This document shows positions 1 to 7,930 of a stretch of 64,000 bases of DNA, piece by piece. Position 1 is the first letter of the stretch. The number at the start of each line of letters is the position of its first letter. The stretch covers positions 1-64,000 of the forward strand of contig JAATGQ010000041.1 in NCBI GenBank assembly GCA_015654595.1, in the 5' to 3' direction. This DNA is from Chitinophagales bacterium. Lineage in GTDB: Bacteria > Bacteroidota > Bacteroidia > Chitinophagales > Chitinophagaceae. The translations under genes and the position numbers were made by a program. The notes under the pieces are model-generated. The model did not search any database and had not been told where the DNA came from. It saw nothing but the letters and a program-made list of their open reading frames with translations.

Positions 1-157
1 GCTTCCAGGCGGTCATGTTGCCGTCTCCACCGCCCATGTTGCCCGATGCGTATGCCGCCGCGCAGAACGCGCCTGTGTCCGGCTGCAGGAAGAAGGGCTC
101 TATGTAGAAGGTATCGTGATCCGATACCTCAATCGGCTTAGTGACTACCTCTTTGAG
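1..157 (-). pseudogene. Unidentified partial reading frame cut by the left edge, possibly decayed
   Basis: On the minus strand the frame from 157 to the edge reads like protein, with segments such as DHDTFYIEPFFLQPDTG and GAFCAAAYASGN. It has no ATG, GTG or TTG start before the reading becomes protein-like, and a TAA sits directly upstream at 158-160. Upstream of that TAA the same frame still reads PPWDFGDLQLVGNKAG before a further stop, so a gene broken by a nonsense change is possible. I do not recognise the family. A start in another frame or a sequence error would explain it equally well. Confidence 0.3.
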
Positions 158-346
158 TTATCCCGCTTTGTTGCCCACCAGCTGCAAGTCCCCGAAATCC
201 CATGGAGGCTGCGGCTATAAGGCCGGCGACTGCGTACGCCACGACCCAAGGGCCCATCCGTCTCCTCCCACATCCCGCCCGCATCATCGCCCCACCCGCC
301 AAAACAACACCGGGCAGTCTTGTCGCATCGAACCCATGCCCCCATA
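158..346. other. C-rich spacer downstream of lolD
   Basis: No convincing gene here. The plus strand is C-rich and poor in G runs, so RNA reading through from lolD would be G-rich, with several GGG runs (for example around 280-302). A 70-codon minus-strand frame (138-350) is open but has an Ala/Gly/Arg-rich composition typical of chance frames in GC-rich DNA. The same asymmetry recurs at 4276-4495, 36670-36846 and 38951-39196, each time just after the stop of a minus-strand gene. Confidence 0.5.
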
Positions 347-1006
347 TCAATGCCCTTCGATAATCTTCCCGTCTTTCATATGCAGTACCCTGTCGCTCAT
401 CGTCGCCAGCTCTTCATTATGCGTAACGATCAGAAAAGTCTGCTCGAATTGCTTCCGCAGGTCAAAGAAGAGCTGATGCAGCTCCTTGGCATTGGCCGTA
501 TCGAGGTTGCCGGTAGGCTCATCGGCAAAGATGATATCCGGATTGTTGATCAGCGCACGCGCCACGGCAACCCGCTGCTGCTCCCCACCGGAAAGGGCAC
601 CCGGCTTGTTCTCGACACGATGCCCGACACCGAGCAGATTCAATAACTCGAGAGCCCGCTCTTCGACATCCTGTTTGCGCCGTCCTGCAATCCATCCGGG
701 GATGCAGACATTCTCCAACGCACTGAATTCGGGCAATAAGTGGTGAAACTGGAAAACAAAACCGATATGCTGGTTCCGGAAGTCGGCCAGGCTGCGGCCA
801 GACAAGGAATGAAGCTTCTTGTCCTGTAGAAAGATCTCGCCAGCAGCAGGCTCGTCAAGGGTACCCAGAATGTGGAGTAAGGTACTTTTTCCCGAACCGG
901 AAGGACCGACAATGCTGACGATCTCTCCCTTTGCAATAGACACATCGACACCTTTTAAGACTTGTAAACTTCCGTAATATTTCTGTATTCCCTTGGCTGT
1001 TAACAT
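347..1006 (-). CDS. lolD: ABC transporter ATP-binding protein, LolD/MacB type
   Basis: This is a 219-residue ATPase subunit of the LolCDE/MacB-like ABC family, which powers lipoprotein release from the inner membrane or related export. The Walker A motif GPSGSGKS is at residues 34-41, the signature LSGGEQQRV near 140, and Walker B with IIFADEPTGNLD shortly after. A final H-loop histidine is in IVTHNEEL. The length is normal for a free-standing LolD. The permease partner is not in the window; in Bacteroidota it is often encoded elsewhere. The start is ATG at 1006. MacB-type or other peptide-export ATPases share these motifs, so the exact cargo is inferred. Confidence 0.85.
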   Translation of the reverse strand: MLTAKGIQKYYGSLQVLKGVDVSIAKGEIVSIVGPSGSGKSTLLHILGTLDEPAAGEIFLQDKKLHSLSGRSLADFRNQHIGFVFQFHHLLPEFSALENVCIPGWIAGRRKQDVEERALELLNLLGVGHRVENKPGALSGGEQQRVAVARALINNPDIIFADEPTGNLDTANAKELHQLFFDLRKQFEQTFLIVTHNEELATMSDRVLHMKDGKIIEGH

Positions 1007-1196
1007 ACTATTCGTTTATAGATGGGGCGGGCATCCCTCTCTTCCCTGCAATTCTGCTCCCGCTATTCCCGGCGATCCGGTTGCAATTACCACAAACGTA
1101 CAGGATAGGGATGAAATATCAGGAAATCCGGCATGAGATTTTCAGGAAAACGGATACAGAATAACACTGGTGGATAGTTTTAATTTTAATTCATAT

Positions 1197-1226
1197 TTGG
1201 TGGTTTCGTTATAAAAATTACTTTTG
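1197..1226 (+). promoter_or_regulatory. Bacteroidota housekeeping promoter of the DUF2795-like gene
   Basis: TTG at 1197-1199 is followed after exactly 19 bases by TACTTTTG at 1219-1226, an exact match to TTG-N19-TAnnTTTG. The ATG of the downstream gene is at 1243, leaving a short leader of roughly 10 bases. Confidence 0.85.
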
Positions 1227-1242
1227 CGAAAAATTAAGAACG

Positions 1243-1464
1243 ATGTTTTGGACACTTGAATTAGCCAGCTATCTGGAAGACGCACCTTGGCCGGCTACCA
1301 AAGATGAACTGATTGACTACGCTATTCGTTCCGGCGCCCCTATCGAAGTAGTTGAAAACTTACAGGAATTGGAAGACGAAGGGGAGATCTACGAAGGGAT
1401 TGATGACATCTGGCCAGACTACCCCTCCCAAGAGGACTTCTTTTTTAACGAGGATGAGTACTAA
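1243..1464 (+). CDS. Small acidic DUF2795-like protein
   Basis: A 73-residue, strongly acidic protein with no signal peptide or membrane segment. The pattern of a short helical domain (ELASYLEDAPWPATKDELIDYA, then VENLQELEDEGEIY) fits the small DUF2795-type domain found as a stand-alone protein in many Bacteroidota. No biochemical function is established for the family as far as I know. The C-terminus is rich in Asp, Glu and Phe. It has its own perfect promoter (1197-1226) and terminator (1477-1516), so it is a single-gene transcript, likely abundant and constitutive (inference). Confidence 0.8.
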   Translation: MFWTLELASYLEDAPWPATKDELIDYAIRSGAPIEVVENLQELEDEGEIYEGIDDIWPDYPSQEDFFFNEDEY

Positions 1465-1476
1465 CTAGTTATAACA

Positions 1477-1516
1477 AAAAGAGGCTGTCTTACCCACAAA
1501 GTAGACAGCCTCTTTT
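1477..1516. terminator. Bidirectional intrinsic terminator
   Basis: A 14-bp perfect inverted repeat (1477-1490 with 1503-1516) around a 12-base loop, with A runs on the left and T runs on the right. It can end both the plus-strand DUF2795-like gene and the converging fabI transcript. Confidence 0.9.
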
Positions 1517-1538
1517 CACATTATGTCCGGCAAAGAGC

Positions 1539-2351
1539 TTATTTCTCCATCTGCTTGATCACCGCTTCTGTTACCCCAGTAAAGGAGAACCCGCCATCAT
1601 GGAACAGATTCTGCATCGTCACCATCTTCGTCAGATCGCTGAATAAGGTCACGCAATAATCTGCACACTGGTCAGCCGACGCATTTCCCAAAGGACTCAT
1701 CTTTTCTGCATAATCGATAAAGCCGTCAAATCCTTTCACCCCGCTGCCCGCCGTTGTCCGGGTGGGAGACTGGGAAATGGTATTGACACGCACCTTCTTT
1801 TTTACTCCGTAATGATAGCCAAAGCTGCGGGTAATGCTTTCCAGCAAAGCCTTCGCATCTGCCATCTCGTTATAATCGGGGAATACCCGCTGAGCCGCGA
1901 TATAGGTCAGCGCAACAACACTTCCGCCTTCGTTCAGCGCATCCAGATCCCAGGCCGTACGCAGCACACGGTGGAGAGAAGTTGCTGAGATATCATTTGT
2001 CTTCTTGTTCCACTCATAATCCATCTCTGTATAGTGCTTGCCCTTTCTTACGTTGAGGCCCATACCAATGGAGTGCAGGATAAAGTCGATGCCGCCGCCG
2101 AAATGCTTTACGGATTCTTCGAACAACTTCTTCAGATCATCCATATTGGTGACGTCGGCGCCGATTACGGGTGCATTGGTCGCTTCCGCCAGCTTGTTGA
2201 TCTCCCCCATCCGAAGCGCAACGGGCGCATTGGACAGCACCAGCTGAGCTCCCTCTTCATGACAACGAAGCGCAGTACGCCACGCAATGGATTTCTCATC
2301 CAGCGCGCCGAAGATGATTCCTTTTTTACCTTTTAGAAGGTTGTATGCCAT
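1539..2351 (-). CDS. fabI: Enoyl-[acyl-carrier-protein] reductase (NADH), FabI
   Basis: FabI catalyses the last reduction of each fatty-acid elongation cycle, trans-2-enoyl-ACP to acyl-ACP. From the ATG at 2351 it is 270 residues and begins MAYNLLKGKKG, the usual Bacteroidota FabI start. An upstream TTG at 2372 would add seven residues and is less likely. The nucleotide-binding segment GIIFGALDEKSIAW is near the N-terminus. The FabI-type catalytic pattern is visible in YNEMADAK (Tyr-x6-Lys), with the preceding Tyr in LTYIAA. It lies 65 bp downstream of the small membrane gene that follows recN and may share its transcript. Transcription ends at the hairpin at 1477-1516. Confidence 0.95.
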   Translation of the reverse strand: MAYNLLKGKKGIIFGALDEKSIAWRTALRCHEEGAQLVLSNAPVALRMGEINKLAEATNAPVIGADVTNMDDLKKLFEESVKHFGGGIDFILHSIGMGLNVRKGKHYTEMDYEWNKKTNDISATSLHRVLRTAWDLDALNEGGSVVALTYIAAQRVFPDYNEMADAKALLESITRSFGYHYGVKKKVRVNTISQSPTRTTAGSGVKGFDGFIDYAEKMSPLGNASADQCADYCVTLFSDLTKMVTMQNLFHDGGFSFTGVTEAVIKQMEK

Positions 2352-2416
2352 AGATTGAATTTTAATTGACAAAAGATTATGGTCAAAAATAATGACAAAT
2401 TATTTATTGGCATCTT

Positions 2417-2623
2417 TTAATGAAGCGGGAAAAGCTTTATGACCAAACTTACCAGCAGAATGGTATAGATGATCACCAACAGAAAGTTCGCAATCATATA
2501 CAAAAAAAACCTCGCGGCAGCCTCCCTGGGCCGGATCAGCGTTTGAAGCCAGCGGTTCAGATAAAAAATAGGGATCAGCGCCAGGATCACAGCCAGCATG
2601 ATCAACCAGCCATGCGCTTTCAT
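2417..2623 (-). CDS. Small two-helix membrane protein coupled to recN
   Basis: A 68-residue protein with two hydrophobic stretches: residues about 7-22 (IMLAVILALIPIFYL) and about 39-65 (FFLYMIANFLLVIIYTILL). A basic loop lies between them. I do not recognise a named family. Its ATG (2623) overlaps the TGA of recN in an ATGA arrangement, which argues for a real, translationally coupled gene. The competing frame 2400-2651 has no membrane pattern and reads into recN, so I rejected it. Function unknown. Confidence 0.7.
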   Translation of the reverse strand: MKAHGWLIMLAVILALIPIFYLNRWLQTLIRPREAAARFFLYMIANFLLVIIYTILLVSLVIKLFPLH

Positions 2624-4275
2624 GAGAGAACCATTTCTCGGGCGTTTTCAAGGGCCGCAGCAGTCGGCTTCTCGCCGCTGAGCATTTGCGCGATCGCGTT
2701 GATCCTTTCCTCCTGCCCCAGCAGCCGGATATTGGTCTTGATCGAATCTCCCTTTACGTCCTTATACACAAAGTAGTGTGCATCGGCCTTCCCCGCGATC
2801 TGGGGCTGGTGGGTGATACAGATGATCTGACGCTTACGGGCAAGCCCTTTCAGAATAATGCCCACCTGCTTGGCAGCCTCGCCCGAAATACCGGTATCGA
2901 TCTCGTCAAAGATCAGGGTTGCCAGGTCGATCGATGCGGCAACAAGCGACTTGATACAAAGCATAAGCCGACTCAATTCACCGCCGGAAGCCACTTTGCG
3001 GATGGGCTCAAAACGATTGCTCTTATTCGCGTCGAACAGGAATTCGATACTGTCCATTCCAAAGCCGTTCAACTCCGCCGGCAGCACCTGGACTTTTAAC
3101 CGGGCGTTAGGCATCCCGACCTGTTTCAGCAAGCGGTTAACCTCTGTCTCGAACGGCGCTGTCTGCGCCTGCCGGTTCTTTGAAAGAGCCGCAGCCTGCT
3201 TCTTTGCCTCCTGCAGCAAACGCGCCACTTCTTTCTCTCCCGCAGCAATGCTTTCGTCGACTTGCAAGGAATCCTGTAACCTGGCCTCCAGCTGACGAAG
3301 AATGGTCAGCAGCTCGGTCGTCGTCGTCACACCATGTTTCTTCAACAGCTTGTAGCCCGTCGAAAGCCGCTGGTTGATCTCTTCGATCCGCCTTGGGTCA
3401 TAATTAACCTCGTCATTGATCCGCTCGATTTCACCAGAGATATCCTGCAATTCGATCTGCGCCGACTGCATCCGCCCGGCAATACCACCCAACTCGGGAT
3501 GATAGGAAGCATAGGTCTGCAGGGAATGCAGCATCGTCTTCAGCTGCTGGACCAGCGGCTGCTCGCCCTCCTTCAGATCGTAATAGACTTTTGACAACGC
3601 AGTCTTGATCCCTTCGGAATTGCTGAGCAGTTTCAATTCCTGGTCCAGCTCCTCCAGCTCATTCTCCCGAAAAGCGACCTCGTTCAATTCGTCGAACAAA
3701 AATTTATTATAGTCCAGCTCTTTGTTGAATTGCGCCTTTTGCTCCTGCAGTGTGGCCAGTTCCCTGACAGCAGACTGCCAGTCACGATAAACGCTCTTAT
3801 ATTTTTCTACGGCAGCAGCCTGGTTCGCTAAAGCATCCAACACTTCCCGCTGGAAGTCGGACTCGCCCAATTCAAGCGTATCAAACTGCCGGTGCAGGTC
3901 CACCAATAAGGAGCTTAATTTCCGAAGCTGCTCAAGGTTGACCGGCGTATCATTTACAAAGGCCCTGGTCTTTCCGGATGGCGCCATTTCCCGGCGAATG
4001 ACCAATTCGGTTTCGACGTCAAGCTCGTTGGCCTTCAAAAAATCAAGGACCGACTTTTTTATCCCGACGGCAAAAGTCCCCTCGACCACGCATTTTTTTT
4101 CGCGGTTCAGCAACACAGCCGTATCCGCCCTATCCCCAAGGATAAGGGAAAGCGCCCCCATCAGGATGGACTTACCGGCCCCCGTCTCACCCGTGATCAC
4201 ATTCATTCCTTCGGCAAAAGAAATATTCAGCTCCTCGATGATCGCGTAATTCTGTATATGGATCCTTTGTATCAT
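2620..4275 (-). CDS. recN: DNA repair protein RecN
   Basis: RecN is an SMC-like ATPase that acts at double-strand breaks before RecA-dependent recombination. This 551-residue copy has Walker A GETGAGKS at about residues 29-36, a central coiled coil (roughly 150-370, rich in Glu, Leu, Gln and Lys), the signature segment VASGGELSRLMLCIK and Walker B LIFDEIDTGISG near 450-480. ITHQPQIA follows as the H-loop. Full length for the family. The TPR gene upstream on the same strand is separated by a 220-bp C-rich spacer, so recN probably has its own promoter. It is coupled downstream to a small membrane protein. Confidence 0.95.
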   Translation of the reverse strand: MIQRIHIQNYAIIEELNISFAEGMNVITGETGAGKSILMGALSLILGDRADTAVLLNREKKCVVEGTFAVGIKKSVLDFLKANELDVETELVIRREMAPSGKTRAFVNDTPVNLEQLRKLSSLLVDLHRQFDTLELGESDFQREVLDALANQAAAVEKYKSVYRDWQSAVRELATLQEQKAQFNKELDYNKFLFDELNEVAFRENELEELDQELKLLSNSEGIKTALSKVYYDLKEGEQPLVQQLKTMLHSLQTYASYHPELGGIAGRMQSAQIELQDISGEIERINDEVNYDPRRIEEINQRLSTGYKLLKKHGVTTTTELLTILRQLEARLQDSLQVDESIAAGEKEVARLLQEAKKQAAALSKNRQAQTAPFETEVNRLLKQVGMPNARLKVQVLPAELNGFGMDSIEFLFDANKSNRFEPIRKVASGGELSRLMLCIKSLVAASIDLATLIFDEIDTGISGEAAKQVGIILKGLARKRQIICITHQPQIAGKADAHYFVYKDVKGDSIKTNIRLLGQEERINAIAQMLSGEKPTAAALENAREMVLS

Positions 4276-4495
4276 AAGTTATGTAACGACGGCAAATTAA
4301 GTAATTAGAGAAATCCCCCGAACACAAACTTTTCACATCGGTGCGGAACCACCAGCCCCTACCCAACCACCAGCCCCCCTACGCGGTGCACCCCCTCGGC
4401 AGGCGCCCTCACTCATCACCAAACCTTGCACTCGCAGCAGACGTCCACCCCCAGCCCCAAACCACCACTCCCACACAGCAGACGCACGGCGCCCC
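4276..4495. other. Strongly C-rich spacer (G-rich on the minus strand)
   Basis: There is no gene between recN and the TPR gene. From about 4340 to 4496 the plus strand is built of CCACC, CCCC and CACC motifs with very few G runs. Read on the minus strand, which is the sense of both flanking genes, this gives repeated GGGG and GGTGG runs such as the block at 4349-4380, which could fold as a G-quadruplex in the 3' end of the TPR-gene transcript (inference). The part next to recN (4276-4330) is AT-rich and likely holds its promoter. Confidence 0.55.
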
Positions 4496-5980
4496 CTACT
4501 CCCCCTTACACCTCGCAATTCCGGCCTTTGCCCGCTGATCCAGCGAATTCTTATAATCATGCTCCTTGAGCGATAAGCACTTCTGAAAAAAGGAGATCGC
4601 CCGCTCCTTATCGCCGCGACGCTCATAAATATATCCTATCTGGAGAGCCGAACGGGCCGCATAATACTCCTTTAACTCCTCCCCCGTCTTTATCGTGGTC
4701 AGATAAGCCGAAATAGCCTCATTTTCCTTCCCCATCCCATCATAAATACGCGCAAGCCGGTAAGCCAGCTCGCATTTTTCCTCCGCCGCATGAAAATCGG
4801 AACTGCTGATCCCCTGCAAAACCTGCAACGCCTCGATAAAATAACCGCCATCCGACAAAAGCCGGGCCTGCAGCAAAACCTTTGGCGGCCATTTCGCTGA
4901 TTTAGCCTCTTTTATCGCCTGCTTGTCGGCATCCGACTCGGCAGTCCCCTTCTTTAAAACCAGTAAACGAAAGGAATCAGCCTTGGACTGATCGCCTTTT
5001 AAATAGGAATACCAGCTCAGCTTCTGCAAGGCATCCTTTATGTAAAATCTTCCCTTGAACCGTCGGAGAAACCGTTCCAGGTAGCTGGCAGCCTCCGGGT
5101 CAAGATGATTGATACTGGCATAACCCATCTCAAGATCCCAAACGGGCATATCCATATACCCCGGCGACTCATTCTTCCCCTCGATGATCTGCTCCGCCAA
5201 CGCCGACTGATGATCGTTGATACAAAGATTCGCATACAGATAGGTATACAGGTGATTGTTCTTCACGTCCAGGTGATGCTGCCGGATATAGGCAAACACG
5301 GATTCGTGCTGATTCTGGATATAGAACTGAAGATAGAGATAGTAAAAGGTCGCTTCATCACGGAAAAGCAGTGACCAGGTATCATTCGAAGCCAGAAATT
5401 GCTCCAGCTGTTTCGTTCCTCCAACCACGCTGCCTTTGATGCCCAACAGCGAGCTCAGCCATTTATACCCCTCGGGTATGGTTCCCGCGACGACCTGCAT
5501 CGCCCCGCTCAACATAGAGGCAGGTCCAAAAGACGGAAACCTGGTAGTGCATTCCCTGCTCTGTAAAAAGGAACGGCGAAATTCCCAACCCGCGTCCCAG
5601 CTGTATCCGAATTTGATCTTAACGGCCGCCCACTGAAAATGAATGATACTCCTGGTATATAAGTGAAAGGGAGAAGACTCGGGTCCCTGACTCATCAGCT
5701 CGATCCTACGGTCCAATCTGCCTTTCCATGCCTGGTATTGGGCCAGATCTTCATTAAAGAAGAGCTGGAAGAAATCGATATAATTATCCAGGAAGTAAGG
5801 GATGAGATTATCCGGATCTTTTTTCTTTTCGGCCTCCAGCAGCCTGCTGCCCTCGCTTAATCGAAGCTCGATGATCAGCTGATAAGCCTGCCGGCAGTTG
5901 TTATTGAAGTCGTAATGCTTTTGCCCATGGCTGAAGAAGGGGATCAGGACCAATAAAAGGAATACGATTCGGGCTGGCAC
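4496..5980 (-). CDS. Secreted or periplasmic TPR protein, function unknown
   Basis: A 494-residue protein with an N-terminal signal peptide (residues 1-19, IVFLLLVLIPFFSHGQ). The rest is helical with tetratricopeptide-like units, clearest at the C-terminus, where AISAYLTTIKTGEEL, ALQIGYIYERRGDKERAISFFQ and a final segment form successive TPR pairs (about 410-490). The N-terminal half has aromatic-rich segments (YFLDNYIDFFQLFF). Starts at GTG 5980; no ATG is nearby. It may serve as a scaffold at the envelope, but nothing in the context names a partner. The terminator at 6001-6027 separates it from the operon upstream. Confidence 0.75.
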   Translation of the reverse strand: MPARIVFLLLVLIPFFSHGQKHYDFNNNCRQAYQLIIELRLSEGSRLLEAEKKKDPDNLIPYFLDNYIDFFQLFFNEDLAQYQAWKGRLDRRIELMSQGPESSPFHLYTRSIIHFQWAAVKIKFGYSWDAGWEFRRSFLQSRECTTRFPSFGPASMLSGAMQVVAGTIPEGYKWLSSLLGIKGSVVGGTKQLEQFLASNDTWSLLFRDEATFYYLYLQFYIQNQHESVFAYIRQHHLDVKNNHLYTYLYANLCINDHQSALAEQIIEGKNESPGYMDMPVWDLEMGYASINHLDPEAASYLERFLRRFKGRFYIKDALQKLSWYSYLKGDQSKADSFRLLVLKKGTAESDADKQAIKEAKSAKWPPKVLLQARLLSDGGYFIEALQVLQGISSSDFHAAEEKCELAYRLARIYDGMGKENEAISAYLTTIKTGEELKEYYAARSALQIGYIYERRGDKERAISFFQKCLSLKEHDYKNSLDQRAKAGIARCKGE

Positions 5981-6000
5981 AGCAGTATATTATATAATTA

Positions 6001-6027
6001 AAAAGGCGTTCAATAATAGAACGCCTT
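6001..6027 (-). terminator. Intrinsic terminator of the zinc-ribbon operon
   Basis: A 9-bp perfect stem (6003-6011 with 6019-6027, loop of seven). On the minus strand it is followed by a T run. It lies just downstream of the stop codon at 6051. Confidence 0.85.
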
Positions 6028-6050
6028 GCAATTTATATCTTTCAAACAAA

Positions 6051-6806
6051 CTATTTGATTTCAACAGCATCATTCAGCTCGTTGTCCACCAGGATACGAC
6101 CACAGTTTTCGCAAACGATGATCTTCTTACGCTGACGGATCTCGCTCTGACGTTGAGGAGGAATAGCATTGAAGCAACCGCCGCAAGCGTCGCGCAGAAC
6201 GGGTACCACCGCCAAACCATTCCGGTAGTTGCCGCGGATACGATCGTAAGAGTGCAGCAGCCGGGGCTCTACTTTCTCGCGCGCATCCTGCGAAAGCTTG
6301 TTGAAATGCCTTTCTTCTTTTTCAGTAGTCGCGATGATCTTGTCCAGCTCATCCTTCTTGTTCTTCAACACGGACTCCTTGGTTGCAATGTTCTTCTTTG
6401 CCTTTTCCAGCAAAATGACTTTTTCAGCAACTTCTTCGTTGGCGTCCTTGATATGCTTTTCAGCCAGCTTTACTTCCAGCTGCTGCATCTCAATTTCCTT
6501 ATTGATCGCCTCGAATTCGCGGCTATTCTTTACATTCTGGCTTTGTTTATCGTATTTCTTGATCAGAGCGTCGGCTTCTTTGATCGCCTCTTTTTTCTGA
6601 TTGATGAATTCCTGAATGCCATTGATCTCCTCTTCTACTCTGGTCTGCCGCGCATGCAACCCATGGATCTCGTCTTCGAGGTCACTGACTTCCATCGGGA
6701 GTTCACCCTTCAGGATCTTGTACTCGTCTAACTTCGATTCAATTTTTTGGAGGGTCACTAAGGATGTGAGCTTTTCCTCAACAGAGAATTCTTTTACGTT
6801 TGACAT
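6051..6806 (-). CDS. Coiled-coil protein with C-terminal C4 zinc ribbon
   Basis: A 251-residue cytoplasmic protein. Residues about 20-190 are a long coiled coil rich in Lys, Glu and Gln. The C-terminus holds a zinc ribbon with two CxxC pairs (CGGC near 208, CENC near 232). This is the architecture of the CT398/HP0958-like zinc-ribbon family. In Helicobacter HP0958 is linked to flagellar regulation, which does not transfer here, so its role is open. The gene follows the Nif3 gene by 18 bp, an arrangement I recall as common in Bacteroidota. Transcription ends at 6001-6027. Confidence 0.88.
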   Translation of the reverse strand: MSNVKEFSVEEKLTSLVTLQKIESKLDEYKILKGELPMEVSDLEDEIHGLHARQTRVEEEINGIQEFINQKKEAIKEADALIKKYDKQSQNVKNSREFEAINKEIEMQQLEVKLAEKHIKDANEEVAEKVILLEKAKKNIATKESVLKNKKDELDKIIATTEKEERHFNKLSQDAREKVEPRLLHSYDRIRGNYRNGLAVVPVLRDACGGCFNAIPPQRQSEIRQRKKIIVCENCGRILVDNELNDAVEIK

Positions 6807-6824
6807 AGTTTTATTTTAACCCTG

Positions 6825-7925
6825 TTAATAGTAGTAATTAACCGGATTGGTTTTTGTGTCCGATTTAAGGACCGCGAAATTACGAAATTTTTCCCGCAAA
6901 ACCTCAAAAAGCAGGTCAATCGTGAATTGTTCACTCTCGAAATGACCTATATCCGCCAGCACGAACTGGTCGTTTGCGTCAAAAAACTCATGATATTTAA
7001 CATCCGCAGTGATATAAAAGTTTGCGCCAGCCGCTAAAGCCTTGGAAATCAAAAAACTACCAGCACCACCACAGACGGCGACCTTTTTTACCGGCCGCCC
7101 CGTCAGACGGGTATGCCGGACAACCGGGACTTTAAAGACCTCCTTTATCCTGCCCAGCAGCTGTCCTTCGTCCATAGGCGTCAACAACTCCCCGATCAGC
7201 CCCGACCCTATGTTGGGATGGGTATTGGACAGCGGAACAAGATCATAAGCCACTTCCTCATAGGGATGGGCCGCGATCATTGCCTTTACCACAGCGCCGC
7301 TCAGATAAGCAGGCAGGACGGCCTCCAGGCGGACCTCTTTTTCATAATGTCGTGTACCCTGTTGACCTACGAACGGTTGCGTTCCCTCGCCCGCCTTGAA
7401 CGACCCCGTGCCCTCGACCGTATAGCTGCATTCGCTGTAGTTGCCGATAAATCCCGCGCCTGCGGAAAAGATGGCAGACCGGACCGCCTCGAGATGGTCT
7501 ACCGGGACAAAGCAAAACAGCTTTCCCAAGGTTCCCTCCTTTGGCAAAAGCGGCTGCCCCCCTACAATACCCAGCTTTTCGGCAATCCGCCCGTTCACGC
7601 CGCCCTTTACGACATTGTCGAGATTGGTATGAATGGCATAAATGGCAATATCCCTCCTGATAGCGGATATGACGGTCCTTTCGATATATGTCTTTCCGGT
7701 AATCTTTTTCAATCCCGCAAAGACGATAGGATGATGCGCAACGATCAGGTTGCACTGCCGGGCGACGGCTTCTTTTACCACCTCTTCCGTGGCATCCAGC
7801 GTCGTCAGGATTCCCGTACACTCCCAGGCCCCGCTGCCGGTGATCAGCCCCGCATTATCATATGACTCCTGCAGGGACGGCGGAGCCAGCGATTCCAACT
7901 CTTGAATAATGGCAGCAATTTGCAT
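6825..7925 (-). CDS. Nif3-like dinuclear metal-binding protein (DUF34)
   Basis: A 366-residue member of the Nif3/YqfO family, toroidal hexamers with a two-metal site. Metal-binding histidines are visible in IVAHHPIVFAGLK near residue 65, and in the C-terminal ADIGHFESEQF. The central part (about 125-230, including HPYEEVAYDLVPL) is the extra domain of the long YqfO-type form. Length fits the long form. No agreed enzymatic role; GTP-cyclohydrolase-like and metallochaperone roles have been proposed. It is the middle gene of an operon: 5 bp after the MG2/plug-like gene and 18 bp before the zinc-ribbon gene. Confidence 0.92.
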   Translation of the reverse strand: MQIAAIIQELESLAPPSLQESYDNAGLITGSGAWECTGILTTLDATEEVVKEAVARQCNLIVAHHPIVFAGLKKITGKTYIERTVISAIRRDIAIYAIHTNLDNVVKGGVNGRIAEKLGIVGGQPLLPKEGTLGKLFCFVPVDHLEAVRSAIFSAGAGFIGNYSECSYTVEGTGSFKAGEGTQPFVGQQGTRHYEKEVRLEAVLPAYLSGAVVKAMIAAHPYEEVAYDLVPLSNTHPNIGSGLIGELLTPMDEGQLLGRIKEVFKVPVVRHTRLTGRPVKKVAVCGGAGSFLISKALAAGANFYITADVKYHEFFDANDQFVLADIGHFESEQFTIDLLFEVLREKFRNFAVLKSDTKTNPVNYYY

Positions 7926-7930
7926 CTCGG

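Noticed and set aside
2400-2651. Alternative frame over the small membrane gene
   Set aside because: It has no membrane pattern, runs into recN and lacks the coupled ATGA start of the 2417-2623 frame.
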